Positions 8,676 through 16,975 of a stretch of 45,642 nucleotides of DNA are shown piece by piece. The translations under genes were made by a program, and so were the position numbers. The DNA is from Reyranella sp. (lineage in GTDB: Bacteria > Pseudomonadota > Alphaproteobacteria > Reyranellales > Reyranellaceae): the NCBI RefSeq assembly GCF_030651995.1, contig NZ_JAUSBN010000017.1, positions 1-45,642 on the forward strand, written 5' to 3'. How positions within the stretch are numbered: the first letter of the stretch is position 1; every line of letters starts with the position of its first letter. The notes beneath the pieces were generated by a model that was not told the origin of the DNA, did no database searches, and saw only the letters and a list, made by a program, of their open reading frames with translations.

Positions 8676-8726
8676 CCAAGATCTTAGCCGAAGCCAATCC
8701 GATGCCGATGAATCAATGGCACGGCC

Positions 8727-10304
8727 CTACTTCTTCGACACGCCCCAGAACACCGTCACCGGCGGCGGCGGGGTGATCGTTCCGATATTTGCGCGCACGG
8801 CGCTGACGCCGAACCATTCGCCGAGCGGCACGTGGGTCACCACCTTGATGGCGCGCTCCTGAACGGCGGCCGCCGCTGCCTTCTTCTCGGCCTCGGTCGT
8901 CGACTGCACGTACTTGTCGCGCAGCTTCTCCAGCTCCTCGTCGCAGGGCCAGCCGGCGCGGGCCTTGTCGCAGCTGGCGATCAGGAACGGCGTCATCAGC
9001 GGATCGAGGATGTCGACCTGCGACCAGCTCGTCGAAAAGGCGTTCCAGCCACCTTCCGAGACCGGCACCTTCTTGGCCAGCCGCACGATCACGCTCTGCC
9101 AATCCATCGAAATCATGTCGACCTTGAAGCCTGCCCGCTCCAGCAGCGCCTTGGCCACCGGCCCGAGCTGCTTGATGACGCCAAGGTCGGTCGGCGCCAG
9201 CAAGGTCACGGGCGTGCCGTCGTAACCGGCTTCGGCCAGCAGCGCCCTGGCCTTGGCGGCATTGCCCTCGGCCAGCCCGGCCATGCCGGCATCGGTCGCC
9301 AGTGGCGTACCGCAGGTAAACATGGCCTTGCAGGTCTGATAGAAGCGCTTGTCGCCGATATTGGCCTGCAGGAAGTCCTCCTGGTTGAGGGCCAGCGCGG
9401 CGGCCTGGCGGACCTTCTCGTTGTTGAAGGGCGGCAGCAGCCAGTTCGGCCGGAAGGCGTACTGGTTGGAAACGCGTCCCTTGATGACGCGGACGCCCTT
9501 GTCCTTCTCGATCAGCGGCAGATGGTCGGCGGAGACGCTCTCGAGGTAGTCGATCTCGCCGTTCAGGAGCGCATTCACCTGGGTCTCGGCGTCGGGCATC
9601 GAAACCCACTCGATCCGATCGACGTTCACCACCTTGCCGCCGGACAGGCCCGATATCGGCTCGGAGCGCGGCTTGTACTTGGCGAACTTGGTATAGACGA
9701 GCTTCTCGCCGGGCTTCCATTCGTCCTTCTTGAACACGAAGGGGCCGGAGCCGGTATAGTCCTCGATCTGCTTGAACGGATCGGTCTCGGCGATGCGCTT
9801 GGGCATCATGAAGGGCACGACCACCGAGGGCTTGCCCAGCGCCTCGATCACCGCGCCGAACTTCTGCTTCAACACGATCTGGAAGGTCCTGGGATCGACG
9901 ACCTTGTACTCCTGCAGGGACTGCGCCAGCTTCTGGCCCATCGCATCGCGTGCCGCCCACCGCTTCAGCGAGGCGATGCAATCCTCCGCCGTCACCGGCT
10001 GGCCGTCGTGCCATTCCAGCCCGTCGCGCAGCTTGAAGGTCCAGACGAGCCCGTCGTCGCTCGTGGTCCAGGTCTCGACCATCTGCGGCTTCACCTGGAA
10101 CTTCTCGTCCATGGCGAAGAGCACGTCGTAGAGCATGTAGCCGTGATTGCGCGTGATATAGGCGCCGCTCCAGATCGGATCGAGCACCTTGACGTCCGAA
10201 TGCATGACGACCTTGAGGGTCTGGGCGGACACGACCGATGGCAGCGCGATGGAGGAAAGCGCGGTCGCAAGTGCGACCGCCGAAGCAAGCACTAATCTAC
10301 GCAT
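8727..10304 (-). CDS. ABC transporter substrate-binding protein, family 5, paralog 3
   Basis: 525 aa, minus strand. Signal peptide of about 27 residues ending VVSA|QTLKV. It shares LDPIWSGAYITRNHGYM, LEWHDGQPVTAEDC, RWAARDAMGQKL, both Cys pairs (TCKAMFTCG, SCDKARAGWPCD) and a C-terminal WGVSKK with the two paralogs at 3926 and 5609. By eye it is closer to paralog 1, including the N-terminal VVMHSDVK string. GGAGG lies seven bases before the ATG. The inverted placement argues for duplication followed by rearrangement, or independent insertion. As with the others, no ABC permease is next to it; the adjacent transporter genes are TRAP, a different class. Ligand unknown. Confidence 0.92.
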   Translation of the reverse strand: MRRLVLASAVALATALSSIALPSVVSAQTLKVVMHSDVKVLDPIWSGAYITRNHGYMLYDVLFAMDEKFQVKPQMVETWTTSDDGLVWTFKLRDGLEWHDGQPVTAEDCIASLKRWAARDAMGQKLAQSLQEYKVVDPRTFQIVLKQKFGAVIEALGKPSVVVPFMMPKRIAETDPFKQIEDYTGSGPFVFKKDEWKPGEKLVYTKFAKYKPRSEPISGLSGGKVVNVDRIEWVSMPDAETQVNALLNGEIDYLESVSADHLPLIEKDKGVRVIKGRVSNQYAFRPNWLLPPFNNEKVRQAAALALNQEDFLQANIGDKRFYQTCKAMFTCGTPLATDAGMAGLAEGNAAKARALLAEAGYDGTPVTLLAPTDLGVIKQLGPVAKALLERAGFKVDMISMDWQSVIVRLAKKVPVSEGGWNAFSTSWSQVDILDPLMTPFLIASCDKARAGWPCDEELEKLRDKYVQSTTEAEKKAAAAAVQERAIKVVTHVPLGEWFGVSAVRANIGTITPPPPVTVFWGVSKK

Positions 10305-10331
10305 GGAACGACCTCCGGAGATGGAGCCGGA

Positions 10332-10361
10332 AGTCTAGGCGGTGCCGACGGCCGCTGTCAT
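10332..10361 (-). promoter_or_regulatory. Possible promoter of SBP paralog 3
   Basis: On the minus strand ATGACA (-35, 10361–10356) and TAGACT (-10, 10337–10332) with an 18-base spacer, about 30 bases from the start codon. Moderate match only. Confidence 0.35.
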
Positions 10362-10456
10362 GAGAAACGCTCGCGCCGGGCCAATCGAGGAGCCACGCAG
10401 CCCTCGGCAATTACAGCGAGAGAGAGGGAAATGCCGTACGTCCACCGACGCTCCAA

Positions 10457-11836
10457 TCAGTCGAGGAATCCGAATTCGCGCGGCAGGTACAGGATGATTT
10501 CCGGCCAAATCATGCAGATGGCGACGGTGAGGACCTGCAGGGCCACGAACGGAACGATGCCGCGGTAGATGTGGGCCATCGTCACCGAGGGCGGCACGGT
10601 CGCCTTCATGTAGAAGAGCGCAAAGCCGAAGGGCGGCGTCAGAAACGCCGACTGCAGGTTCACGGCCACCAGGATCACGAACCAGACCATGAAGTCCTTG
10701 TTCTCGGCGATGTGCGGCGTGAAGTCGACCTTCAGCAGGATGGGCGCGAAGATCGGCAGGACGATCAGGCAGATCTCGAGGAAGTCGAAGAAGAACCCCA
10801 TGATGAAGACCAGCACCATCACGAAGATCAGGATCTCCCAGCCTGAGTCGATACCGGCGGCCTTGAGCAGTTCAATCACCAGATCGTCGCCGCCCAGCGC
10901 GCGGAACACGAACGAGAACAGCGTCGCCCCGAAGATGATGAAGAACACGAGGGCGTTGGTGAGAGCCGAACTCTCGATCACCTCGTTCAACATCTTCAGG
11001 TTGAGGCGCTTGTTCCACCACGCCAGCAACAGCGCGCCGGCGCAGCCTGTTCCGCCGGCCTCCGTCGGCGTTGCCCAGCCGCCGAAGATCGAGCCCAGGA
11101 CGACGAAAATCAGGAAGGCCGGTGGCAGGAAACTGCGCAGCACGAGGCGCAGGAGTTCGGTGGCGTTCTGCGGCCCCTCTGCCGACGAGAGGGGCGGCGC
11201 CATCTTGGGATTGAGCGCGGCATAGATGCAGATGTAGACGAGATAGACGCCCGCCAGCAGCAGCCCCGGCAGGATGGCAGCCGTGAACAGCGTTCCGACC
11301 GACAGCGTCATGAGGTCGCCCATGATGACCAGCATGATGCTGGGCGGGATCAGGATACCGAGCGTGCCCGCCGAGGCGATGGTCCCGACCGACAGTTCCT
11401 TCGAGTAGCCGCGCTCCAGCATGGTCGGCAGGGCAATCAGGGTGAGCATGATCACCGAGGCGCCGACGATGCCCGTGGTGGCGGCCATGATGGTCCCCAT
11501 CACGGTGACCGAGATCGCAAGTCCGCCGGGAATCCGCCGGGTAATGACCTGAAGCGCCTTCAGCAACTCGTCGGCAACACCCGACTTCTCCAGGATCGTG
11601 CCCATGAAGACGAACATCGGGACGGCGATGAGGACCTGATTCTGGACGGCCTGGCCCCAGATTCGGGGGATCAGGCTTCCGAACTGGGCCGGGCGGAAAA
11701 CGTCGAACGCGATGCCCAGCGCGCCGAAGGCAAGCGCAACGCCCCCCAGGACGAACGCCACCGGATAGCCCACGAACATGATGAACGTGAGCACGAGAAA
11801 CATGAGGACAGAGAGATGGTCTGCGATCCATTCCAT
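10457..11836 (-). CDS. TRAP transporter 1, large permease subunit (DctM/TRAP-T family)
   Basis: 459 aa, about a dozen hydrophobic segments. This is the sodium-dependent transport subunit of a tripartite ATP-independent periplasmic transporter. Typical features are visible: GTLGILIPPSIMLVIMGDL and ATPTEAGGTGCAGALLL, plus the long C-terminal hydrophobic half. It is longer than many DctM proteins (about 425) because of an insert near the middle (residues ~215–260). The start at 11836 is 12 bases after the DctQ stop, behind a G-rich ribosome binding site. It is the last gene of the dctP–dctQ–dctM order on this strand. Confidence 0.93.
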   Translation of the reverse strand: MEWIADHLSVLMFLVLTFIMFVGYPVAFVLGGVALAFGALGIAFDVFRPAQFGSLIPRIWGQAVQNQVLIAVPMFVFMGTILEKSGVADELLKALQVITRRIPGGLAISVTVMGTIMAATTGIVGASVIMLTLIALPTMLERGYSKELSVGTIASAGTLGILIPPSIMLVIMGDLMTLSVGTLFTAAILPGLLLAGVYLVYICIYAALNPKMAPPLSSAEGPQNATELLRLVLRSFLPPAFLIFVVLGSIFGGWATPTEAGGTGCAGALLLAWWNKRLNLKMLNEVIESSALTNALVFFIIFGATLFSFVFRALGGDDLVIELLKAAGIDSGWEILIFVMVLVFIMGFFFDFLEICLIVLPIFAPILLKVDFTPHIAENKDFMVWFVILVAVNLQSAFLTPPFGFALFYMKATVPPSVTMAHIYRGIVPFVALQVLTVAICMIWPEIILYLPREFGFLD

Positions 11837-11848
11837 GGCCCGCCCCCC

Positions 11849-12409
11849 TCAGTGACTGGCCGCGGGCGAGGAAGCGCGCGCCGCGAGGTCCGGAGGACCG
11901 AACAGAATGACGAGCTTTCGCATCAGGACCGAGGCAACCGCCGCATCGACCAGCACCAGACCGAGGAACAGGCATCCCTTCAGGATCCAGCGGTACTCGA
12001 GTCCGTTCGGGGCGTCCGATCGCTCGTTCTGGAGGAACGACACCTGCGCGAACAGGAAAGAGTAGTAGGTTGCGACGATGCAGTAGGGAACGGCGAAGAC
12101 GAGAATGCCGAAAATTTCGAGCTTCGCCTTCTGACGTTCCGTCTTGTTGGCGGTAAACACGTCGATGCGAACATGGGAATTCCGGACATAGGCATAGCCC
12201 AGCCAGAACAGGAACAAGGCGCCATGCAGGTGCCACTCGAGTTCCTGGATGGGGGTCGAACCGAACCCGGGAATCTGGAAGCCCAGCTTGCGCGTGAGCA
12301 CATCCCAGCAGATGACGACGACCAGAGCGATAAACAGCCAACCGAACACGCGCGCAATACGCGCCAGAACACCGTTGATCGCATCGCTCGTATTCAGCAA
12401 TGCCTGCAT
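11849..12409 (-). CDS. TRAP transporter 1, small permease subunit (DctQ)
   Basis: Four-helix membrane subunit that pairs with DctM. About 186 aa from the ATG at 12409, with GGGGGAG about nine bases upstream. The frame stays open to an ATG at 12475, but using it would place a perfect 10-bp hairpin (12436–12460) inside the coding sequence; I therefore prefer the inner start, which leaves the hairpin intercistronic. Typical DctQ features include IQELEWHLHGALFLFWLGYAYVRNSHVRIDVF. The C-terminal tail is Ala/Ser-rich. Confidence 0.85.
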   Translation of the reverse strand: MQALLNTSDAINGVLARIARVFGWLFIALVVVICWDVLTRKLGFQIPGFGSTPIQELEWHLHGALFLFWLGYAYVRNSHVRIDVFTANKTERQKAKLEIFGILVFAVPYCIVATYYSFLFAQVSFLQNERSDAPNGLEYRWILKGCLFLGLVLVDAAVASVLMRKLVILFGPPDLAARASSPAASH

Positions 12410-12435
12410 CAGAACGAACTCCCCCACAGAGAGAA

Positions 12436-12460
12436 GCGGCCGCTCGGTTGGAGCGGCCGC
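12436..12460 (-). promoter_or_regulatory. Intercistronic hairpin after dctP of TRAP transporter 1
   Basis: Arms GCGGCCGCTC and GAGCGGCCGC, 10 bp perfect with a five-base loop, 18 bases past the dctP stop and followed (minus strand) by TTCTCTCTGT. Likely a partial terminator or an RNA-stabilising element that gives more binding protein than permease. TRAP operon 2 has a comparable hairpin at the same place. Confidence 0.65.
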
Positions 12461-12478
12461 GTGCATCAGACCCAACGG

Positions 12479-13528
12479 CTACTTGAGATAGCCGCGTTCC
12501 CTCCAGATCGCGTATTCCTTCCGGAAGTTGCTGAGCGAGTCCCAGGCCTTTTTGAATTCCGGGCTCTTCGCGGACTGCTCGACCGCGACCTCGTCCCAGG
12601 CCTTCTGGAAGGCGGCGAGGAATTCGGGCCCCCAGGTCACGAGCTTGACGCCCTTGCTCTCGATTTCGGCCAGCGCCTTGGGCTGCAGCGACTCACCCAG
12701 GCTCATGCCGCGCAGCACGGTCTGGTCGCACGACGCCTCAATGATCAGCTTCTGGTGCGGCGACAGCGAGTCCCACTTGGCCTTGTTGATCATGAGGTCG
12801 CCGACCGTGGCCTGCTGGTGCCAGCCGGGGAAGTAGTAGAACTTCGCCACCTGGTGGAATCCGAGGCTGAGATCCATGGCCGGCATGGAGAACTCGGTGG
12901 CGTCGATCGTGCCAAGCTGCAGCGCCTGGAAGATTTCACCGGCCTGCAGGAGCTGGGTCGAGACACCGAGCTTCTGCATCACGTTGGCGCCGAGACCGAA
13001 GAAGCGCATCTTGAGGCCCTTCAGGTCGTCCAGCGTCTTGATCTCCTTGCGGAACCAGCCCGCAGCCTCGGGCGGGATCAGGTGGCACATGACCGAGTGG
13101 ATGTTGTACTTGGCGTAGAGCGCCTGCATGAGTTGCTCGCCGCCGCCGTGCTTCATCCAGGCGAGGTACTCGCCGAGGCCGGGCCCGAACGGCACGGTCG
13201 CAAACACCGCGAAGGCGATGTCCTTGCCGGTCCAGAAGCCCGGCGTCGCCCAGGCGGCATCGAGCGCGCCCGACGCGACCGAGTCGAAGGCCTGACTCGC
13301 CGGCACCAGCGCGCCGGGTTCGAAGAACTTGATGTCGATGCTGCCCGCCGACAGCTTCCGAATTTGCTCGACCGTATAATTCGCGTTCGGCCCGAGCAGT
13401 GCCAGCGTCGACGCGAAGTTCGACTGCATCTGCATGCGGACCTTTTTGTCCTGGGCGGTCGCCGCGCCCGAACCCAAAGCGACCGCAGCAGCGGCGGCGA
13501 CTCCAACTAACGCACCGAGTACGCGCAT
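12479..13528 (-). CDS. TRAP transporter 1, periplasmic substrate-binding protein (DctP, TakP-like)
   Basis: 349 aa. Start set at the ATG at 13528: GGGAGGAAAAC precedes it and it gives a clean signal peptide (MRVLGALVGVAAAAAVALGS... to ATAQD). The open frame reaches 13699 but that part is not protein-like. Family features include DDLKGLKMRFFGLGANVMQKLG with the carboxylate-binding Arg, and ATEFSMPAMDLSLGFHQ and FYYFPGWHQQ in the C-terminal lobe. The latter resemble the TakP group that binds 2-oxo acids and other carboxylates, so a carboxylate ligand is likely, but which one is not visible. It is followed by DctQ and DctM, and preceded 199 bases upstream by an amidohydrolase gene. Confidence 0.93.
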   Translation of the reverse strand: MRVLGALVGVAAAAAVALGSGAATAQDKKVRMQMQSNFASTLALLGPNANYTVEQIRKLSAGSIDIKFFEPGALVPASQAFDSVASGALDAAWATPGFWTGKDIAFAVFATVPFGPGLGEYLAWMKHGGGEQLMQALYAKYNIHSVMCHLIPPEAAGWFRKEIKTLDDLKGLKMRFFGLGANVMQKLGVSTQLLQAGEIFQALQLGTIDATEFSMPAMDLSLGFHQVAKFYYFPGWHQQATVGDLMINKAKWDSLSPHQKLIIEASCDQTVLRGMSLGESLQPKALAEIESKGVKLVTWGPEFLAAFQKAWDEVAVEQSAKSPEFKKAWDSLSNFRKEYAIWRERGYLK

Positions 13529-13630
13529 GTTTTCCTCCCATTGGTCAAAGCCATGCGAAGGACCTTGGTCGTCCGATTGGTGCTTTGTCCTTCGCTCCCT
13601 GATGCGGCGGCCGTTGACCGGCCTGCCGCC

Positions 13631-13654
13631 TGTTGCTCCATTTTGGATGCAACA
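13631..13654. promoter_or_regulatory. Candidate operator upstream of TRAP operon 1
   Basis: TGTTGC (13631–13636) and GCAACA (13649–13654) flank an inner TCCA...TGGA, so nearly the whole 24 bases is a two-fold palindrome with one bulged base. It lies about 105 bases before the dctP start in an otherwise unremarkable 199-base gap. A TTGACA hexamer occurs at 13699–13694 on the minus strand but has no fitting -10. Confidence 0.4.
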
Positions 13655-13727
13655 GAATTCTATGGGAGCAAAACTGCCGGTCGCATGTCGAAATGTCAAA
13701 CGGCGTTTCGGAAGGCGAACGAAAGGT

Positions 13728-14765
13728 TCAGGCGAGGCGATAGACGCGGGCAGCCGTGCCGGAGAACAAGGCCGACTTCTCCGCAGCGGACGCGCCGGAC
13801 GAGAGGCGCTTGAAGGCGTTCCACAGCACGCCGTAGCCCGAGGTGATCTTGTCGACCGGGAAGTTGCTTTCGTACATGCAGCGATCGACGCCGAACAGCT
13901 CGATGCAGGTTTCGACCCAGGGCCTGAACGCCTCGGCGAGTTCCGGCGACCCCGGCGGCGTCGGGCGCCGGTAGAAGTCGAACCAGCCCATGGCCATGCC
14001 GAGGCCCCCCAGCTTCACCACGATGTTCGAACGACGGGCCAGCTCGGCCATCGACTTCTTCCAGGCCGCACGCACCTCGTCGTGGCGGCCGGCGTACCCG
14101 GCATAGCCGAGCGGCCCGCCGACATGGTCGAGCACGATATGCGTGCCCGGGAAGGAGTCGGCCAGTTCGGCAATCTCGGGAAGCTGCGGATGGTAGAGCC
14201 AGGCGTCGAACGTCAGGTCGCGCTTCGCCAGCTCGCGGAAACCCTCGCGCCAGGTCAGATCACGGGTCTGCTCGGGCGGCGGGTCGTTGCGGGAGTTGCG
14301 GACCCCCGGGTCCGCGTCCCAGCCGGTCTGGTGGCGAATGCCCTTGAAACGGCCGTTGCCGGCGGCGATCTGGGCGTCGAAAACGTCCCCCGCCCTTTCG
14401 CCGAGGCGCAGGTCGACATGGCCGACGATGCCGGCGCAGGCGCGCAAGTTGCCGTAGAGGCCCGACGCGCTCATCGCCGCGACGCCGTTGGCGAACTCGG
14501 TCTCGCCGATGCAGCGCAGCTCGGCCGGACCGTCCTTGCGGTACATCGAATGGCAGTCGACGAACACCGTGCCCACGATGTTGTGGCCGGTCCGCGTATC
14601 GGCCAAGAGGTCGTGAAACAGATAGTCGTTGCCGGGGCGCTGCCAGAGATGGTGATGCGGATCGACGATCGGCAGGTCAGGCTCGAGCGCGGGCTCGTTT
14701 ACCTTGGCCACCCAGGCGGGATCGGGGTTCATCACGTTGCCAAGGCTTTCGGAAGGCTGGGCCAT
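13728..14765 (-). CDS. Amidohydrolase family protein (COG3618, PDC lactonase/fuconolactonase-like TIM barrel)
   Basis: 345 aa. Metal-dependent hydrolase of the amidohydrolase-2 type: N-terminal IVDPHHHLWQ supplies the HxH-type ligands, then THIVLDHVGGPLGY and the late RCMYESNFPVDK segment carry the His and Asp expected around the active site. Known relatives open lactone rings (2-pyrone-4,6-dicarboxylate, sugar lactones) or hydrolyse cyclic amides. It is next to an AtzH-like gene, an acetyltransferase, an amidase and a TRAP carboxylate transporter, so it likely hydrolyses an intermediate of an imported compound. The start at 14765 is plausible, with GGAGG nearby; ATG residues at 12 are an alternative. 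Confidence 0.88.
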   Translation of the reverse strand: MAQPSESLGNVMNPDPAWVAKVNEPALEPDLPIVDPHHHLWQRPGNDYLFHDLLADTRTGHNIVGTVFVDCHSMYRKDGPAELRCIGETEFANGVAAMSASGLYGNLRACAGIVGHVDLRLGERAGDVFDAQIAAGNGRFKGIRHQTGWDADPGVRNSRNDPPPEQTRDLTWREGFRELAKRDLTFDAWLYHPQLPEIAELADSFPGTHIVLDHVGGPLGYAGYAGRHDEVRAAWKKSMAELARRSNIVVKLGGLGMAMGWFDFYRRPTPPGSPELAEAFRPWVETCIELFGVDRCMYESNFPVDKITSGYGVLWNAFKRLSSGASAAEKSALFSGTAARVYRLA

Positions 14766-14790
14766 CGTTTCCTCCGTCGTGGGCTTTTCC

Positions 14791-15195
14791 TTAGTGGATC
14801 GGCTCTTCGGCCATCATCGAGACGTGAGCATGGACGACCTTCCAGCCGACGTCGGGCAGGCGCACCCACGTCTGCGTCTGCCGGCCGGTCATCTCCTTGC
14901 CGCGCACCTTGTAGACCAGCGAGACCGTCGCGATGTCGCGGCCCAGGGTGACGATGTCGAGCCGCAGCCGCTTTTCCTTGGAGCCGGGCCCCGGCGGGCG
15001 GGCGACACGAAAGGCATGGATGCGATCGAATCCGTAGCCGTGCTCGTTGTTGGCGAGACGGATCGTGTGCGGGCTGTTCCAGAAGGTGGCGTCGAGCACC
15101 TCGACGTTCTTGTCGATCAAAGCCTGCTCGTAGCGTTCGAACAATTCGCGCACCTCGGCCACGACTTCGGGAATATTCGGCGTCAGATCCGTCAC
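14791..15195 (-). CDS. AtzH/HpxZ-like NTF2-fold protein (DUF3225)
   Basis: About 134 aa. It matches the AtzH-like family: an acidic helix start (VAEVRELFERYEQALIDKN), TFWNSPHTIRLANNEHGYGFDRI, and the GRQTQTWVRLPDVGWKVVHAHVS strand. AtzH works next to the AtzE amidase in cyanuric acid breakdown, and HpxZ is encoded in the Klebsiella hypoxanthine/oxalurate cluster, so the family belongs with ureide or N-carboxy compounds. Two GTG codons are possible: one at 15201 overlaps the upstream stop, but GAGG lies five bases before the second at 15195, which I prefer. The gene sits between an acetyltransferase and an amidohydrolase, near an amidase. Confidence 0.85.
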   Translation of the reverse strand: MTDLTPNIPEVVAEVRELFERYEQALIDKNVEVLDATFWNSPHTIRLANNEHGYGFDRIHAFRVARPPGPGSKEKRLRLDIVTLGRDIATVSLVYKVRGKEMTGRQTQTWVRLPDVGWKVVHAHVSMMAEEPIH

Positions 15196-15197
15196 GC

Positions 15198-15743
15198 TCA
15201 CCTCGCTCTTGCTGGGTTTCCCACGACTGTAGCACCCGCCGGGACGTCGCGGGTGACGACGGCGCCCGCGCCCACGATCACCTCATCGCCGATGCTGACG
15301 CCCGGCAACACGATGGCGCCGCCGCCGATCCAGACATCGGCGCCGATGACGATGGGCCGGCCGAACTCGAGGCCGGCGCGACGCCGCGCGGAATCGCGGG
15401 GATGGTCCGCGGTAAGGATCTGCACGCCCGGCCCGATCTGGGTACGGTCGCCGATCGTGACCTTCACCACGTCGAGGATGATGCAGTTGAAGTTGAGGAA
15501 CACGCCCTTGCCCAGGCTGATATTGTAGCCATAGTCGCAATGGAAGGGTGGCCGGATGTAGGCGCCCTCGCCCACTTCGGCGAGCATCTCGCGCAGCAGC
15601 GCCGCATGCTCACGCTGCGTGGCGGCGATTGAGGCGTTGTAGCGGTCCATCCATTCGGCGACGCGGCGCACGTCGGCGGCCAGCTCCTCGCCGGTCGCCA
15701 CGTAGAGTTCGCCCGCCAGCATCTTCTGCTTCTCGCTCGTCAA
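15198..15743 (-). CDS. Sugar O-acetyltransferase (Maa/NodL/LacA, left-handed beta-helix)
   Basis: 181 aa from a TTG at 15743. The open frame continues to 15869, but the first 42 codons run across the end of the amidase gene and look unlike the family; TTG preceded by GGGAGGG yields [14 protein letters not shown], the usual N-terminus of Maa/NodL proteins. Hexapeptide repeats (for example [31 protein letters not shown]) and the catalytic-His segment LTADHPRD are present. It acetylates a hydroxyl of a sugar or glycoside from acetyl-CoA. Its role in this otherwise hydrolytic cluster is not obvious; modifying the transported compound is one possibility. Confidence 0.88.
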   Translation of the reverse strand: MTSEKQKMLAGELYVATGEELAADVRRVAEWMDRYNASIAATQREHAALLREMLAEVGEGAYIRPPFHCDYGYNISLGKGVFLNFNCIILDVVKVTIGDRTQIGPGVQILTADHPRDSARRRAGLEFGRPIVIGADVWIGGGAIVLPGVSIGDEVIVGAGAVVTRDVPAGATVVGNPARAR

Positions 15744-15771
15744 GCGCCCTCCCGAGGCCTGCGGCGACGCT

Positions 15772-16953
15772 TCAGCCCGCCACCTTCTCCATCGCCCGCG
15801 CGACGGCCACCAGGGTCGCGTCGCTGCCGCGGGGGCCGATGATGGACAGGCCGACCGGCAGACCGTCAACCGTGATGGCGCCGGGCAGATTGACCTGCGG
15901 AAAGCCCGCCAGCCCGCCTTGCGCGCACAGGCAGGTGATGCGGTCGCGCAGCGGGTCCAGCACCGAGAGCGGCAGGCCGACCTTCGGCGCCGGAAACGGC
16001 GTGGTCGGCAGACAGAGGATCGTATCCGGCGGCAGCAGGTACTTCATACGGCTGCGGACTTCCTGGCGCATCAGGTTGGCCCAGACCTTGTCGCTCTCGG
16101 GGATCGTGGAGCCGGCGACCAATGCCTTGGCGACCGAGAAGGCGAAGCGCGGGTTGCGCTCGTCGAGCCAGCTCCTGAAGGTCGCATAGGCTTCGGCGGG
16201 CTGCAGCGTGCGCTGGGCACGCGCCCAGACCGAGAGGCCCTGCGGTGCCATGATCTCCTCGCGGCTCGAACCGATGAGCGTCGCGAGCTGCCTCACAATC
16301 GGCTGCAGCGCCTCGGAGGTGTCCGCGTCGGCGAAGCCGAAGGCGTCGACCGCGACGATGAGCTTCGACGGCAACGCCGCCGGGATCTCCTCGCCCAACA
16401 TCACGGCGCAGACCTTCGCGAAGGTTTCGGCGTCGCGCGCGAACCATCCGGTCGTGTCCGAGGTCGGGGCCTGGGGCAGCATGCCTGTCACGTCGATCCG
16501 GCCATGCGTCGGTCGGATGCCATAGAGGCCGCAGAAGCTCGAGGGCACGCGCACCGAACCGCCGGTATCGGTGCCGAGCGCGGTGTCGCAGATCCCCGCC
16601 GCCACGGCGGCGGCAGACCCCGAGGACGAGCCGCCCGGGACACGGCCCGGGGCGCGGACGTTCTTCGGCGTGCCGTCGAAGGCATTCTCGCCCAGGATGC
16701 CGAGCGACACCTCGTCGGTGATGGTCTTGCCGATCAGGGTGGCGCCGGCATCGAGCAGCGTCTGGACCGCCCAGGCATGGCTTTCGGGAACCGGGCGCCC
16801 GGTGGGCCAGTCGTGGTTGCCGCCGCCGGTCGGCACGCCCGCCACCGCGAACAGATCCTTGGCCGCGAAGGTCAGGCCCGACAGCGGGCCGCCCGCCCTG
16901 CCCTCGATGCGCACGCGAGGTCCGGGAACGAAGGCGCCGATCTCGTCAGTCAT
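15772..16953 (-). CDS. Amidase (amidase-signature family, AMI1-like)
   Basis: 393 aa, a compact amidase. The catalytic triad is intact: Lys32 (FAAKDLF), Ser109 in GGSSSGSA and nucleophile Ser133 ([13 protein letters not shown]). These are each shifted by four from Lys36/Ser113/Ser137 of plant AMI1 (indole-3-acetamide hydrolase), which it resembles in length and in GWFARD. It hydrolyses a carboxamide to an acid and ammonia. It starts 22 bases after the RND pump stop and ends 28 bases before the acetyltransferase. Beside an AtzH-like gene it recalls the AtzE–AtzH pairing, but no small GatC/AtzG-like partner gene is present. Confidence 0.92.
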   Translation of the reverse strand: MTDEIGAFVPGPRVRIEGRAGGPLSGLTFAAKDLFAVAGVPTGGGNHDWPTGRPVPESHAWAVQTLLDAGATLIGKTITDEVSLGILGENAFDGTPKNVRAPGRVPGGSSSGSAAAVAAGICDTALGTDTGGSVRVPSSFCGLYGIRPTHGRIDVTGMLPQAPTSDTTGWFARDAETFAKVCAVMLGEEIPAALPSKLIVAVDAFGFADADTSEALQPIVRQLATLIGSSREEIMAPQGLSVWARAQRTLQPAEAYATFRSWLDERNPRFAFSVAKALVAGSTIPESDKVWANLMRQEVRSRMKYLLPPDTILCLPTTPFPAPKVGLPLSVLDPLRDRITCLCAQGGLAGFPQVNLPGAITVDGLPVGLSIIGPRGSDATLVAVARAMEKVAG

Positions 16954-16975
16954 GGAACACTCTCAATGGGAAAGC

